This document shows, in pieces, positions 48,012 to 57,723 of a DNA stretch of 64,000 bases. Position 1 is the stretch's first letter; each line of letters starts with the position of its first letter. The position numbers and the translations under genes were made by a program. Under the pieces are notes generated by a model. It ran no database searches and was not told the DNA's origin. It saw only the letters and a list, made by a program, of their open reading frames with translations. The stretch spans positions 310,001 through 374,000 of the forward strand of contig NZ_CP015455.1 of NCBI RefSeq assembly GCF_001888165.1, written 5' to 3'. The DNA is from Syntrophotalea acetylenica. GTDB lineage: Bacteria > Desulfobacterota > Desulfuromonadia > Desulfuromonadales > Syntrophotaleaceae.

Positions 48012-49796
48012 GTGACGGTACGCAAAAAAATACGCATCGGCGAGCTTCTGGTCCAGCACGGCATCATCAGCGAGGAACAGCTGCATCTGGCGCTGGCCGA
48101 GCAGAAGCGCACCGGCAGCAAGCTCGGCCACACGCTGGTCGAGCTGGGTTATCTGAGCCTGACCGGCTTTCTGAAGTTTCTCGGCCAGCAGTTGCAGATT
48201 CCCTTCATCGATCTGCGTCACTATCAGTACAAGTCGGAGACGGTGCGCCTGCTGCCGGAAATCTATGCCCGGCGGTTCCGCGCCCTGGTGCTGGCGGAGG
48301 AGCGTGACGGCCTGCTGGTGGGCATGGCCGATCCGACGGATATTTTCGCTTTCGACGAGCTGCGGCGCATTCTCAAGCGGCCCGTGAAGCTGGCCGTGGT
48401 CGGCGAGGATGAACTGCTCGATATCGTCGACCGCATCTACCGTCGTACCGACGAAATCATCCACATCGCCGGCGAACTCAGCGAGGAACTCGGCGAAGGC
48501 GGCATCGACCTGGAGTCGTTGCTGTCGGGCAGTGATGTCGAGGACGCGCCGGTGGTGCGACTGCTGCATACCCTGTTCGAGGATGCCGTGCAGGTCGGCG
48601 CTTCCGACATCCATATCGAACCGGATGAAACGGTGCTGCGCATCCGGCAGCGCATCGACGGCCTGCTGCATGAGCAGGTCATGAAGGAAAAACGCATCGG
48701 CGCGGCGCTGGTGTCGCGGTTGAAGCTGATGAGCGGCCTCGATATCTCCGAACGGCGCCTGCCGCAGGACGGGCGTTTCAATATCCGCGTGCGCGGCCGC
48801 AGCATCGACATCCGCCTCTCGACCATGCCGCTGCAATACGGCGAGTCGGTGGTCATGCGTCTGCTCGATCAGTCCGGCGGCCTGTTGAGCCTGGAACAGA
48901 TCGGCATGCCGGACACCATGCTGCAGCGGTTTCGCACCCTTGTTCAGCGGCCCCACGGTCTGGTACTGGTTACCGGCCCGACCGGCAGCGGCAAGACCAC
49001 CACGCTGTACGGTGCTCTGAATACCCTCAACGACGCCGGCAAGAAGATCATCACCGTCGAGGATCCCGTCGAATACCGCCTGCCGCGCATCAATCAGGTG
49101 CAGGTGCAACACCGCATCGATCTGTCCTTCGCCCGCATACTGCGGGCCGCTTTGCGGCAGGACCCCGACATCGTCATGGTCGGCGAAATGCGCGACCAGG
49201 AAACCGCCCAGATCGGCCTGCGCGCCGCCATGACCGGCCATCTGGTGCTCTCCACCCTGCACACCAACGATGCCATCAGCACCGCTCTGCGGCTTCTGGA
49301 CATGGGCGCCGAAGGATTTGTGGTCGGCAGCTCCCTGCTGGCCATTTTGGCCCAGCGTCTGGTGCGGCGCATCTGTGAAAGCTGCGTCGAAGACGATCCT
49401 CTCGATGCCGGACAGCGCAGCTGGCTGGCCGCCATGGTCGGGCCACAGTCTCTGGGACAGCGGTTCAGACGCGGCGCCGGCTGTCCCCGCTGTCACAATA
49501 CCGGCTATCACGGCCGCATCGGTGTTTTTGAGCTGCTGCGGATCGACACGCCGCTGGCCGATGCGCTGCGGCGCAGCGACAGCGCCGGCTTTGCGCGGCT
49601 GGCTCGCTGCCAACCGGGATTTGTGGGGTTGTCCATGGCCGCTTACGACTATGCCTGCCAGGGGATCACCAGCATGGAAGAAGTGCTGCGTGTCTCCGGG
49701 CAGCTCGAAGACCTGGATCCTGTTGCCGGCGATCCGGCCGGTTATGTACTGAATGAGGATGGTGAGCATGCCCCGGTTCCGATACCAGGCACGTAG
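48012..49796 (+). CDS. mshE: MshE-type pilus assembly ATPase with c-di-GMP-binding domain
   Basis: 594 residues. The N-terminal MshEN domain carries two copies of the c-di-GMP-binding motif: RIGELLVQHGIISEEQL (about residues 6-22) and the KLGHTLVELGYLS repeat (about 36-48). The GspE/PilB ATPase follows, with Walker A GPTGSGKTTTLYGAL near residue 322, an Asp box and Walker B (DPDIVMVGEMRD). A zinc module, CESC with CPRC, lies near the C-terminus. It powers pilus extension and is probably switched by cyclic-di-GMP. GTG 48012 is the start. It overlaps mshG. Confidence 0.93.
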   Translation: MTVRKKIRIGELLVQHGIISEEQLHLALAEQKRTGSKLGHTLVELGYLSLTGFLKFLGQQLQIPFIDLRHYQYKSETVRLLPEIYARRFRALVLAEERDGLLVGMADPTDIFAFDELRRILKRPVKLAVVGEDELLDIVDRIYRRTDEIIHIAGELSEELGEGGIDLESLLSGSDVEDAPVVRLLHTLFEDAVQVGASDIHIEPDETVLRIRQRIDGLLHEQVMKEKRIGAALVSRLKLMSGLDISERRLPQDGRFNIRVRGRSIDIRLSTMPLQYGESVVMRLLDQSGGLLSLEQIGMPDTMLQRFRTLVQRPHGLVLVTGPTGSGKTTTLYGALNTLNDAGKKIITVEDPVEYRLPRINQVQVQHRIDLSFARILRAALRQDPDIVMVGEMRDQETAQIGLRAAMTGHLVLSTLHTNDAISTALRLLDMGAEGFVVGSSLLAILAQRLVRRICESCVEDDPLDAGQRSWLAAMVGPQSLGQRFRRGAGCPRCHNTGYHGRIGVFELLRIDTPLADALRRSDSAGFARLARCQPGFVGLSMAAYDYACQGITSMEEVLRVSGQLEDLDPVAGDPAGYVLNEDGEHAPVPIPGT

Positions 49797-50994
49797 CGCC
49801 GCTGGCGCACTGCTCGAAGGGACCATGGAGGCGGTAAACGCCGCACTGGTTGCCGACCAGTTGCTGGCGAACGGATCGACGCCGGTGCGCATTGCGGAAG
49901 AATCCGGCAACACCCCTTCGCCTTCGGTTTTGACCTGGCAATTCGGCGGGCGGCGCATCAACTCCGCAGACCTGATCCTGTTCTGTCGTCAGATGTACAG
50001 CCTCACCAGGGCCGGGGTGCCGCTGCTGCGGGCCCTGCGCGGCATGACCGAATCGGCCTGCAAGCCGATCATGGTGGAGACCCTGCAAGCGGTACTGGAG
50101 GATCTCGAAGGCGGCCGCGACCTGTCCGGGGCGATGCGGCGGCACCCCGGGGTTTTTCCGCCCCTGGTGGTCAACATGATTCAGGTCGGCGAAAGCAGCG
50201 GGCGGCTCGATACATCGTTCAGCGAGGTCGCGACCTATCTGACCCGCGAGAAGCAGACCGCCGACCAGATTCGGGCGGCGCTGCGCTATCCGACGTTTGT
50301 GCTGGTGGCCATCTCCGTGGCCATCGCCATCATTACCCTGTTCGTCATACCGGCTTTCGAAAAACTGTTCAGAGGACACGGCGCCCAATTGCCTTTGCCG
50401 ACCCGCGCCATTCTTGGCATCTCCAACTTTGCCGTGTCCTGGTGGTGGGCCATCCTTATCGCCCTGGTCGCCGGCTTTTTCAGCTGGCGCGCCTGGGTTC
50501 GCACCGAACGGGGCGCAATGGTCCGGGACCGGTTCAAGCTGCGCCTGCCGGTGGTTGGCAGCATCATCCATCGGGCTGTTCTGGTGCGCTTCGCACGGGG
50601 TTTCGCCATGGGCTACGGCGCCGGGATGCCGCTTATCCAGTCCCTGACCCTGACCGCCCAGGCGGTGGGCAACAGTTACGTGCAGCAGCGCCTCGGCAAG
50701 CTGCGGCGCGGCGTCGAGCACGGCGATACCCTGACGCGCAGCGCCGCCGCCAGCGAGATGTTTACCCCGCTGGTGCTGCAGATGCTGGCGGTCGGCGAGG
50801 AGGCCGGCTCCGTCGATACCATGCTGCTGGAGATCAGCGACTTCTATGAACGTGGGATTGAATACGACATCAGCCGCCTGTCCAGCGCCATCGAGCCGAT
50901 CCTGATCGTCATCATCGGCGCCATGGTGCTGGTGCTGGCTCTGGGCGTGTTCTTGCCCATGTGGAACATGGCCAGCGTCATGCGCGGGGGCTGA
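49768..50994 (+). CDS. mshG: MshG/PilC-type inner-membrane platform protein
   Basis: About 408 residues with the GspF/PilC architecture: two homologous cytoplasmic helical domains (FCRQMYSLTRAGVPLLRALRG and FARGFAMGYGAGMPLIQSL), each followed by membrane segments (about residues 165-190, 215-235 and 375-400). It anchors the ATPase and pilin assembly. ATG 49768 has GAGG nine bases upstream and lies inside the end of mshE, showing tight coupling. ATG 49753 or GTG 49762 are alternatives. Confidence 0.92.
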   Translation: MPRFRYQARSAAGALLEGTMEAVNAALVADQLLANGSTPVRIAEESGNTPSPSVLTWQFGGRRINSADLILFCRQMYSLTRAGVPLLRALRGMTESACKPIMVETLQAVLEDLEGGRDLSGAMRRHPGVFPPLVVNMIQVGESSGRLDTSFSEVATYLTREKQTADQIRAALRYPTFVLVAISVAIAIITLFVIPAFEKLFRGHGAQLPLPTRAILGISNFAVSWWWAILIALVAGFFSWRAWVRTERGAMVRDRFKLRLPVVGSIIHRAVLVRFARGFAMGYGAGMPLIQSLTLTAQAVGNSYVQQRLGKLRRGVEHGDTLTRSAAASEMFTPLVLQMLAVGEEAGSVDTMLLEISDFYERGIEYDISRLSSAIEPILIVIIGAMVLVLALGVFLPMWNMASVMRGG

Positions 50995-50999
50995 GGCGC

Positions 51000-51530
51000 A
51001 TGGCGAAGCCCAAAAGTTCCCGGTATCAGCGCCGCTGGACCCTGCGGCTGTTCGAATGGGGTGTGCTGGCCTGTGTCCTTCTGATTCTGACAGGGGTGTT
51101 TCTGCGCAAGGTTCGCCATCTGCAATGCGAAGCCGAGCGGTTCGCTGTGCAGGCCACCATCGACAATCTGCGCACTGCTGTGCTGCTGGCTTCCGTATTT
51201 CACAAAGAAAATGAACGGGCCTGCCGCAATGCCCGGCCGTGCGGCAATCCGGCGGCACTGCTGACGGCAGAAACGGGCCTGGCGCCGGAAGGCTACCGGG
51301 GAGCAGCGGACGACGTGGATCCGGCCGCAGTCGCTCCGGGCGCCTGGTATTTCGACCGGGCAACAAAGACGCTGATCTATCGGGTGCGCTGTGCCGAAGG
51401 CTTTCAAAGCCCCCTGTCCGGACCGGCGCGGCTTCGCCTGTGTCTTCGCAGGGCGCACCCATCCACCACAAACGCCATGCCCCTGGTCGTTGAACCGTGC
51501 GAGAGCTACGCGTGGGGGGACTCAGATTAA
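51000..51530 (+). CDS. MshF-like pilus-associated membrane protein
   Basis: 176 residues. One membrane segment near residues 18-38 (WGVLACVLLILTGVFL), a basic start, and a periplasmic domain with six cysteines. It lacks the GFTLxE pilin motif. Position between mshG and the pilin and the general layout match MshF, a poorly defined MSHA component. GGGGGCTGAGG precedes ATG 51000. Its last codons are followed by the promoter region of the pilin. Confidence 0.65.
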   Translation: MAKPKSSRYQRRWTLRLFEWGVLACVLLILTGVFLRKVRHLQCEAERFAVQATIDNLRTAVLLASVFHKENERACRNARPCGNPAALLTAETGLAPEGYRGAADDVDPAAVAPGAWYFDRATKTLIYRVRCAEGFQSPLSGPARLRLCLRRAHPSTTNAMPLVVEPCESYAWGDSD

Positions 51531-51573
51531 CCGAAGGCATTTTTATCAGGGTTTAGAAAAAGACGGCATGTTT

Positions 51574-51601
51574 TTGGCATTTTTTATGAAAATTATATGA
51601 T
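51574..51601 (+). promoter_or_regulatory. Sigma-70 promoter of the pilin gene
   Basis: TTGGCA (51574-51579), a 16-base spacer and TATGAT (51596-51601). The start would be near 51608, giving a leader of about 128 bases. A separate promoter would fit the high level of pilin needed. Confidence 0.55.
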
Positions 51602-51735
51602 CCTATGTCCATACATGTCAAAAATATGGCTTATATGAGAGCCTTTTCGGAGGGTTGTTGCTGTCCTTCAGGCGAGGACAGAAGCCAGCCTTCTTATTTT
51701 TAACCATGTTTTTGAACACATCAAAGGAGAGAAAC

Positions 51736-52143
51736 GTGAAAAGTCAGAGTGGTTTTACCCTGATCGAGCTGGTGGTGGTGATTGTAATTCTGGGGATCCT
51801 GGGGGCGGTCGCCGTACCGAAGTTCATCAGCATGGAAGCAGAGGCGGCGCGCGCATCAGCAAAAGGCATTGCCGGTGCGTTGACTTCCGCGTCAGCCATC
51901 AACTATGCACTTTACAAGGCAAATCCGGACTCGGCCGATGTCGTTGCGGTAAATAGCTGCGAGGACGTAAAGGTGTGCGTCGAAGGCGATGATCTGGATA
52001 GTAATTTTGAGATCGTTGCAGATACGGCAATTGCAGCAGACACAAATGTCGGGGATTGCTCAGTCAAGTATGTGAATGATGAATCGATTACGGCCTCTTT
52101 CAAGATTTACCGCACGGCGGCCGCCGATCCCGTCACTCCCTGA
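51736..52143 (+). CDS. mshA: MshA-type type IV pilin
   Basis: 135 residues. A short leader (VKSQSG) ends at the prepilin peptidase site G/FTLIELVVVIVILGILG with the conserved +5 glutamate. The hydrophobic helix is followed by AVAVPKFISMEAEAARASAKG, characteristic of MSHA-like major pilins. Three cysteines lie in the C-terminal half, two of them close together (CEDVKVC). GTG 51736 with AAAGGAGAG upstream is chosen; the longer frame is leader RNA. It ends the pilus cluster. A G/C-rich hairpin follows the stop. Confidence 0.92.
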   Translation: MKSQSGFTLIELVVVIVILGILGAVAVPKFISMEAEAARASAKGIAGALTSASAINYALYKANPDSADVVAVNSCEDVKVCVEGDDLDSNFEIVADTAIAADTNVGDCSVKYVNDESITASFKIYRTAAADPVTP

Positions 52144-52154
52144 TATGTTATGCG

Positions 52155-52190
52155 CCCCCTCCCGCTGTTCGGCGAGCGGCTGGGAGGGGG
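52155..52190. terminator. Possible terminator hairpin after mshA
   Basis: A G/C-rich stem, CCCCCTCCC (52155-52163) with GGGAGGGGG (52182-52190), lies between convergent genes. There is no T run, so it may only stabilise the mRNA end. Confidence 0.45.
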
Positions 52191-52248
52191 ACGAAAGTAC
52201 CCGGTCTATCCATATTGTGCCTGTCCGGGCATGTACGTTGCGATCGCT

Positions 52249-52734
52249 TCACGGTTTGTCAAGCGATACTTCCCTGAAAAACCGCACCAGCACATCTTTG
52301 ATTTCATCCCTTGCTTTTCGGTAGGCTTCCCTGATCTCATCATCGCTTCCCAGTGACCGCGACGGGTCCAAAACGCCTGTAAGGTACACTCTTCTGCCGC
52401 CATGGCTGGTCTGTTGCAGGTGGGGGCAGACGGCATTGCAGCGCCCGCAGTAACTCGTGGCGCCGTGGAGCAGGCACTTTTCCCCGGCGTCGCCCAGCAG
52501 CGTGATTACATAGTCGAAGGTTTCTTCGGCGAAGTCCTCCTCCGCTTTTGTCATGCAGTCGGTAACGGCGATGCCGATTTCGGACAGGACCGCTATCAGG
52601 CGTGGATCGACGGGTGCGGCATCGGCCGCGGCGGCCGAGGCGTGGACCCGATCCCGCAGAAAATGGTTGGCCAGCCACGCGGCCATTTGCGCGCGGCAAA
52701 AGCCGTGGGTATCCAGAAACAGTACGCGTATCAT
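52249..52734 (-). CDS. Low-molecular-weight phosphatase / arsenate reductase-like protein
   Basis: 161 residues. The N-terminus MIRVLFLDTHGFCRAQMA resembles the LMW protein-tyrosine phosphatase / ArsC signature (VLFVCxxNxCRSxxA), with one cysteine in FCRAQ. The usual first cysteine of CxxNxCR is replaced, reading DTHGFCR, so the catalytic cysteine must be that in CRAQ. Two more cysteine clusters (CLLHGATSYCGRCNAVC) may bind a metal. GGAGAAGG lies upstream of ATG 52734. Function is uncertain. Confidence 0.7.
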   Translation of the reverse strand: MIRVLFLDTHGFCRAQMAAWLANHFLRDRVHASAAAADAAPVDPRLIAVLSEIGIAVTDCMTKAEEDFAEETFDYVITLLGDAGEKCLLHGATSYCGRCNAVCPHLQQTSHGGRRVYLTGVLDPSRSLGSDDEIREAYRKARDEIKDVLVRFFREVSLDKP

Positions 52735-52957
52735 GGCCTTCTCCGTTTTGGTATGCTCCGGGGGAGTGTTTCCCGGCAGTCTGTGCCGCGTTGCCTGGCC
52801 CTTTCTTCTGCAAATTACGGACCCGGGCCCGTCAAGAGCGGCGGGTTGATGCGACAGCCCCCGCGGAGCATGGTAAGCTTGACTGAACGGAGGGCGGTCC
52901 CCTGCGCAGCAGGCGAGCCGCACATGCCTGTTATTTCATGACTCACGGAGGGAGACC

Positions 52958-54367
52958 ATGAATATTACCTTTCACGGCGCGGCGGGCACAGTGACCGGTT
53001 CCCAGCATCTGGTCGAGGTCAATGGCCGAAAAATCATGCTGGACTGCGGGCTGTTTCAAGGCAAGCGAAAAGAAGCTTTCGAGCGCAACCGGCATGAATG
53101 CTGTCCGGCCGGGGAAATCGACTGCCTGGTTCTGTCCCATGCCCACATCGATCATTCGGGTCGCATCCCCTGCCTGGTGAAAAACGGTTTCGATGGCAAC
53201 ATTTTCTGTACCTCCGCAACCCGCGATCTGTGCGAAGTGATGCTCATGGACAGCGCCTTTATCCAGGAAAAGGATGTGGAGTTCGTGAATCGCCGTCGCC
53301 ATAAAAAAGGGCAGCGGCTTTTCGAACCGCTTTACACCCGGGGGGACGTGACCCGTGCCATGCAGCAGTTTATCGGGATTGGCTACAACCGGCGGCATCA
53401 GCTCCTGCCCGGCATACACCTTACCCTGGTCGATGCGGGGCATATGCTGGGCAGTGCGCATGTCCTTCTTGATATTGACGACAATCAAACCGGGCGTCAG
53501 CGGCGGCTCGTGTTCAGTGGCGATATCGGCAGACCGGGCATCCCCATCATCCGAGATCCTGTTCCCATCACAGATGGCGCCGATATCCTGATCATGGAAA
53601 GCACCTACGGCAACCGGCTGCACCCTCCCTATCCCGAATCGGAGCGGGAAATGGAGCGCATCGTCAATGATACCGTCAAACGGGGCGGTTCGCTGCTGAT
53701 CCCGGCGTTTGCCGTCGGTCGAACCCAGCAACTGGTGTATACTCTGCACAAGTTGCACAGCAATGGGCGGATTCCCGATCTGCCGATTTTTGTCGACAGC
53801 CCCCTGGCCACGCGAACCACCGATATTTTTCGCCTGCATCTGGAGCTTTACGATGCCGACGTGCGTGAATTTCTGCTGACGGACGATGACAACGACCCCT
53901 TCGGATTCGGCCGTCTGCAGTACACCATGGCGGTTGCCCAGTCCAAGGCGCTCAACAGCCTCAAGGTGCCGGCCATCATCATCAGCGCCAGCGGCATGCT
54001 GGAAGGGGGCCGCATTCTCCACCATCTTCGAAACCGCATCAGCGACTCCCGCAACACGATTCTGATCACCGGCTGGCAGGCGCCCAATACCCTTGGGCGG
54101 CGTCTGGTGGAAGGGGAACAAACGGTGCGCATATACGGCGAGGAGTATCCGTTGCGGGCGCGGGTGGAAACTCTGACCGGTTTTTCCGGGCACGCCGACC
54201 GGGAAGGTCTGCTGGCGTTTGTCCGCAATATGAACAACAGGCCGCGGCATACATTTGTGGTTCATGGCGAGGAGGAATCCTCTGCAAGTCTGGCGCAAGC
54301 CTTGCGGGACGAGTTGAATCTGGACAATGTAATTGTTCCGGAGCCTTTGCAGTCGTTTCCGTTGTAA
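52958..54367 (+). CDS. MBL-fold RNA-processing exonuclease (beta-CASP)
   Basis: 469 residues of the CPSF-73-like family. The metallo-beta-lactamase part has SHAHIDHSGRIP (about residues 57-68) and LVDAGHMLGSAH. The beta-CASP domain includes the motifs ESTYGN and SASGMLEGG, and the C-terminal RMMBL segment has GFSGHADREG. Such enzymes process RNA or act in RNA decay. GGAGGGAGACC precedes ATG 52958. It is monocistronic and divergent from the phosphatase-like gene. Confidence 0.9.
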   Translation: MNITFHGAAGTVTGSQHLVEVNGRKIMLDCGLFQGKRKEAFERNRHECCPAGEIDCLVLSHAHIDHSGRIPCLVKNGFDGNIFCTSATRDLCEVMLMDSAFIQEKDVEFVNRRRHKKGQRLFEPLYTRGDVTRAMQQFIGIGYNRRHQLLPGIHLTLVDAGHMLGSAHVLLDIDDNQTGRQRRLVFSGDIGRPGIPIIRDPVPITDGADILIMESTYGNRLHPPYPESEREMERIVNDTVKRGGSLLIPAFAVGRTQQLVYTLHKLHSNGRIPDLPIFVDSPLATRTTDIFRLHLELYDADVREFLLTDDDNDPFGFGRLQYTMAVAQSKALNSLKVPAIIISASGMLEGGRILHHLRNRISDSRNTILITGWQAPNTLGRRLVEGEQTVRIYGEEYPLRARVETLTGFSGHADREGLLAFVRNMNNRPRHTFVVHGEEESSASLAQALRDELNLDNVIVPEPLQSFPL

Positions 54368-54543
54368 CCCAAGGCTCGAACTGTCCCGTTGCCAGCGCCA
54401 GGACCTTTCGGCCGTCATGACAGATGGACACCCCTGGCGGTTGCGATCAGTTGATATGAAACAGGGATTTTAGAGCTTGTACGTATCCTGCAGCTTTGCA
54501 CGGGCCGGGTCGGTGCCGGCCTTTAACCTAAGGGAGGCAAGAT

Positions 54544-54798
54544 ATGAGCTGGATCATGGCATTGATTATTGGCGGAATCGTCGGCTGGCTGGCGAGCATC
54601 CTTATGAAGACCAATGCACAGATGGGAATGCTTGCCAATGTGCTTGTGGGCGTGGCGGGTTCGATGCTGGGTTTCTGGATTGCCGGAGTGCTTGGCATGT
54701 CGGCTTCCGGCGGCATTATGCGCTTCATTGTCGCCATTGCGGGAGCATCGCTGCTGATCTTTATCCTGCGCAAGCTGGGTTTATTCGGCAAAGCGTGA
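54544..54798 (+). CDS. GlsB/YeaQ/YmgE family membrane protein
   Basis: 84 residues with three membrane segments. The pattern GGIVGWLASILMK and GVAGSMLGFWIAGVLG matches the transglycosylase-associated protein family, small stress-linked inner-membrane proteins of unknown biochemical role. AAGGGAGG precedes ATG 54544. Confidence 0.88.
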   Translation: MSWIMALIIGGIVGWLASILMKTNAQMGMLANVLVGVAGSMLGFWIAGVLGMSASGGIMRFIVAIAGASLLIFILRKLGLFGKA

Positions 54799-54924
54799 CA
54801 ACCGGGCGAAGACAGGGCGCCGGCCCGACCGGTTGCCGTTGCCGGCGCCTTTGTTGTTACCTGTAGCGGTGCTTCTCCGGGCGGGGTAATGGGACCCTGT
54901 CCTGCAAGGGAAAGACGTGGCATC

Positions 54925-55404
54925 ATGACCATTTTATTATGGTTGTTGGCCGGATTGCTGATTCTGTCGGGGTTGGCAGGGATGATTCTGCCGGCGCTTC
55001 CCGGACCTCCGCTGCTGTTCGCGGGCTTGTTCTGCGCCGCCTGGGCGGAAGATTTTGTCTATGTCGGCTGGCGGACCCTGATTGTTATGGGCGGTTTGGC
55101 TTTGCTGGCGCTTGCTGCCGATTTCATTGCCGGAGCCTTGGGCGCAAAGCGTTTCGGGTCCTCTTCCAGAGCCATGGTCGGGGCTGCCGTCGGGGCTCTG
55201 GTCGGTCTTTTTTTCGGGCCACCGGGCCTGATTTTGGGGCCTTTTTTCGGCGCCATGGCCGGAGAACTCACCGCGCGGACCGATCTGCGGACCGCAAGCC
55301 GGGCCGGCGTCGGCGCGGTGGTTGGCCTGATCGTGGGCACCGCGGCAAAAATGGCTCTCGCCATCGCCATGATTGGTTTGTTTCTCGCGGTGCGTCTGTT
55401 CTGA
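54925..55404 (+). CDS. DUF456 family membrane protein
   Basis: 159 residues, about five membrane segments. The glycine-rich pattern (GMILPALPGPPLLFAG, GAAVGALVGLFFGPPGLILGPFFGA, GAVVGLIVGTAAKM) is that of DUF456. Function is unknown. AAGGGAAAG lies somewhat far (about 10 bases) from ATG 54925. It is 126 bases from the GlsB-like gene and may share its transcript. Confidence 0.85.
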   Translation: MTILLWLLAGLLILSGLAGMILPALPGPPLLFAGLFCAAWAEDFVYVGWRTLIVMGGLALLALAADFIAGALGAKRFGSSSRAMVGAAVGALVGLFFGPPGLILGPFFGAMAGELTARTDLRTASRAGVGAVVGLIVGTAAKMALAIAMIGLFLAVRLF

Positions 55405-55739
55405 CAGGCCATCGGTTCTCCAATAAACCCGAAGCGATGTCGATTTTAGGCTGGATTTTATGCCTGAATTCTGCTATGTTGAGCGGATTAAAGCGGCAGT
55501 GGTCGTTTAATCGCTTCCAGCTATTGTTGCGAAGGGCCTGGCCTTGAACGGTCAGGCCCTTTATGTTTGCCTCCATGACCTGTTCAGGAGGAAACATCCA
55601 TTGGGAAAAGTGCCATCTTCCGGGGGAAAAGGGAGCGATGGCATTTCGGGCGGCCAGCAGGGTCGCCAGGTCATCGACCGTACCTTTGTTTTTTGCCCCT
55701 TGCTCCTTCCATCCGGGCTTTTTCCAGACAGGCTTGCTC
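55405..55739 (+). other. Leader region before the DEAD-box helicase gene, no gene
   Basis: About 335 bases with no supportable gene. It contains the hairpin at 55532-55561 and then 178 bases that would be helicase leader RNA. Long leaders are usual for cold-induced helicase genes, so the hairpin may be regulatory rather than only a terminator for the DUF456 gene. Confidence 0.4.
55532..55561 (+). terminator. Hairpin terminator or attenuator
   Basis: A 12-bp stem (55532-55543 with 55550-55561, one G-T pair), a TTGAAC loop and a short T-rich tail (TTTATGTTT). Confidence 0.6.
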
Positions 55740-57487
55740 ATGAGTGAAGAAATCCTTACCAGTTTTGCAGATTTATCCCTGGCTCCCGAAATCAACCGGG
55801 TCATTGCCGAGATCGGCTATGAGACGCCCTCGCCGATTCAGGCGCGCAGCATTCCGCCCCTGCTTGATGGGCGCGATCTTCTCGGACAGGCTCAGACCGG
55901 TACCGGCAAAACGGCTGCTTTTGCGCTGCCGTTGCTGAGCCGCCTCGATCTTTCGCTGAAAAGTCCCCAGATCCTGGTGTTGGCTCCGACCCGGGAGCTG
56001 GCCCTGCAGGTGGCCGAGGCCATGCAGACCTATGCCCGGCACCTGAAAGGATTTCAAGTACTCCCCGTTTATGGCGGTCAGAACATGGGACAGCAATTGC
56101 GCCAGCTGGAGCGTGGCACCCATGTGGTGGTCGGGACGCCCGGACGTATCCAGGATCACCTGCGACGCGGCACCCTGAAGCTGGACCGGCTGTCCAGTGT
56201 GGTCATCGATGAGGCCGACGAGATGCTTAAAATGGGCTTTATCGACGATGTCGAGCAGATCCTCCAGCATACCCCCGCGGATCGTCAGACGGCCCTGTTT
56301 TCCGCTACCATGCCCACCGAAGTGTTTAAAATCGCCCGTCGTCATCTGCGCAACCCCATCGAGGTGCGCATTCAGGCCAAAACCTCGACCGTCGATACCA
56401 TCAGCCAGCGATTCTGGCAGGTCAAAGGGCTGCACAAGCTCGATGCTCTGACCAGGATTCTGGAAGCGGAAGATATCGATGCCATGATCGTCTTTGTCCG
56501 CACCAAGGTCGCCACTGTGGAACTGGCCGAAAAGCTCGAAGCGCGCGGTTTTTCCAGTGCTCCCTCAACGGCGACATGACCCAGGCGTTGCGGGAAAAAA
56601 CCATCGAACGTTTTAAGGGAGGCAGTCTCGATATTGTTGTCGCCACGGATGTGGCGGCGCGCGGCCTTGACGTTCAGCGCATCAGCCACGTGGTCAACTA
56701 CGATATCCCCTACGACACCGAATCCTACGTGCATCGCATCGGCCGCACCGGCCGTGCCGGCCGCGAAGGGACCGCGATTCTCTTTGTCGCGCCGCGTGAA
56801 CGCCGCATGCTGTCGGCCATCGAGCAGGCAACACGGCAGAAAATCACTCCCATGAAGCTGCCGAGCCGGCAGGATATTACGGATCGGCGCGTCGGCCTTT
56901 TCAAGGAACAGATCCTCAACGTCATGCAATCCCAGGATCTCGATTTTTTCGAAGATTTGATCGACAATATGCAGGCAGAATACGATGCCGATGCACGCAA
57001 GATAGCCGCTTCGCTGGCGTATCTGCTGCAGAAGGATCGCCCTCTGATGCCCGAAGACGCCGGAGAGGAGTTGTGTCCGGAAGCCGGCACCATGCCCCGC
57101 GAAGCGACCTCTCGCTGGTCCGATGAGGGCTTGCAGCGCTATCGTATCGAGGTCGGACGCATTCATGGTGTGGAGCCCGGCCATATCGTTGGCGCTATTG
57201 CCAACGAAGCCGGGATCAGCAGCCGGGATATCGGACAGATAAAAATTCAGCACGATTTCAGCCTCGTCGACCTGCCCGCGAAACTGCCCGAATCTGTTTT
57301 CCGGCAGCTGCAGACGGTGTGGGTTTGCGGCCAGCAGCTGCGGCTGGTTGCCGATACGTATTCGAGAACAAAGCAGGAACGTCCACCCAAGCGCCGTTCC
57401 GTCGGTCGCTCTTTTGAAAAGCCCAAGGGCAAACCGGTGCGAAAGAATTTCTCCGGCGCTAAGCGTCAGGCAAAGAAACCCTTGTAG
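55740..57487 (+). CDS. deaD: DEAD-box RNA helicase (DeaD/CsdA type), one-base frameshift near 56563
   Basis: About 582 residues once repaired. The helicase core has the Q motif, Walker A AQTGTGKT, motif Ia [25 protein letters not shown] and [10 protein letters not shown]. The tail holds a DbpA-type RNA-binding domain ([22 protein letters not shown]) and a basic end. As given, the first frame ends soon after ARGFSSA (stop at 56577-56579) and the frame reading [12 protein letters not shown], expected to follow, is one base over. The length is one base short of a multiple of three; GCTGCC in place of GCTCC would restore it. ATG 55740 begins the family start. It would unwind structured RNA, often in the cold. 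Confidence 0.9.
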
Positions 57488-57663
57488 CATTCTCCTTTTT
57501 TCTCAAGATCGAGCTAGTTTTCATCCGGAAACGGCCCTTTTCCGCCATGGCGGCGTCAATCCGCAGGCTTGCTTGTGCGGCGTACCGATGTATGCCTCCG
57601 CGCAACCCCTTGATTTCCTTGCCACAGCGAAAAATTGCTCGTTTCCCATATGAAAACTACGCT

Positions 57664-57692
57664 GTATCCATCCGGAGTTTCCGGATGGATAC
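57664..57692. repeat. Perfect 13-bp inverted repeat
   Basis: GTATCCATCCGGA and its exact complement flank a three-base GTT loop. No T run follows. It may be an RNA hairpin or a protein site. Confidence 0.6.
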
Positions 57693-57723
57693 GAGCCAGC
57701 AATATTTGCCATGCGTTTTTTCA

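Noticed and set aside
51570-51590. A sigma-54-like TTGGCAT element upstream of the pilin gene
   Set aside because: The GC at the -12 position is missing (TATGA instead of TTGCA); the same bases make a better sigma-70 promoter.
52943-54418. A 491-codon minus-strand open frame opposite the beta-CASP nuclease
   Set aside because: Antisense shadow without domain; the plus-strand protein is complete.
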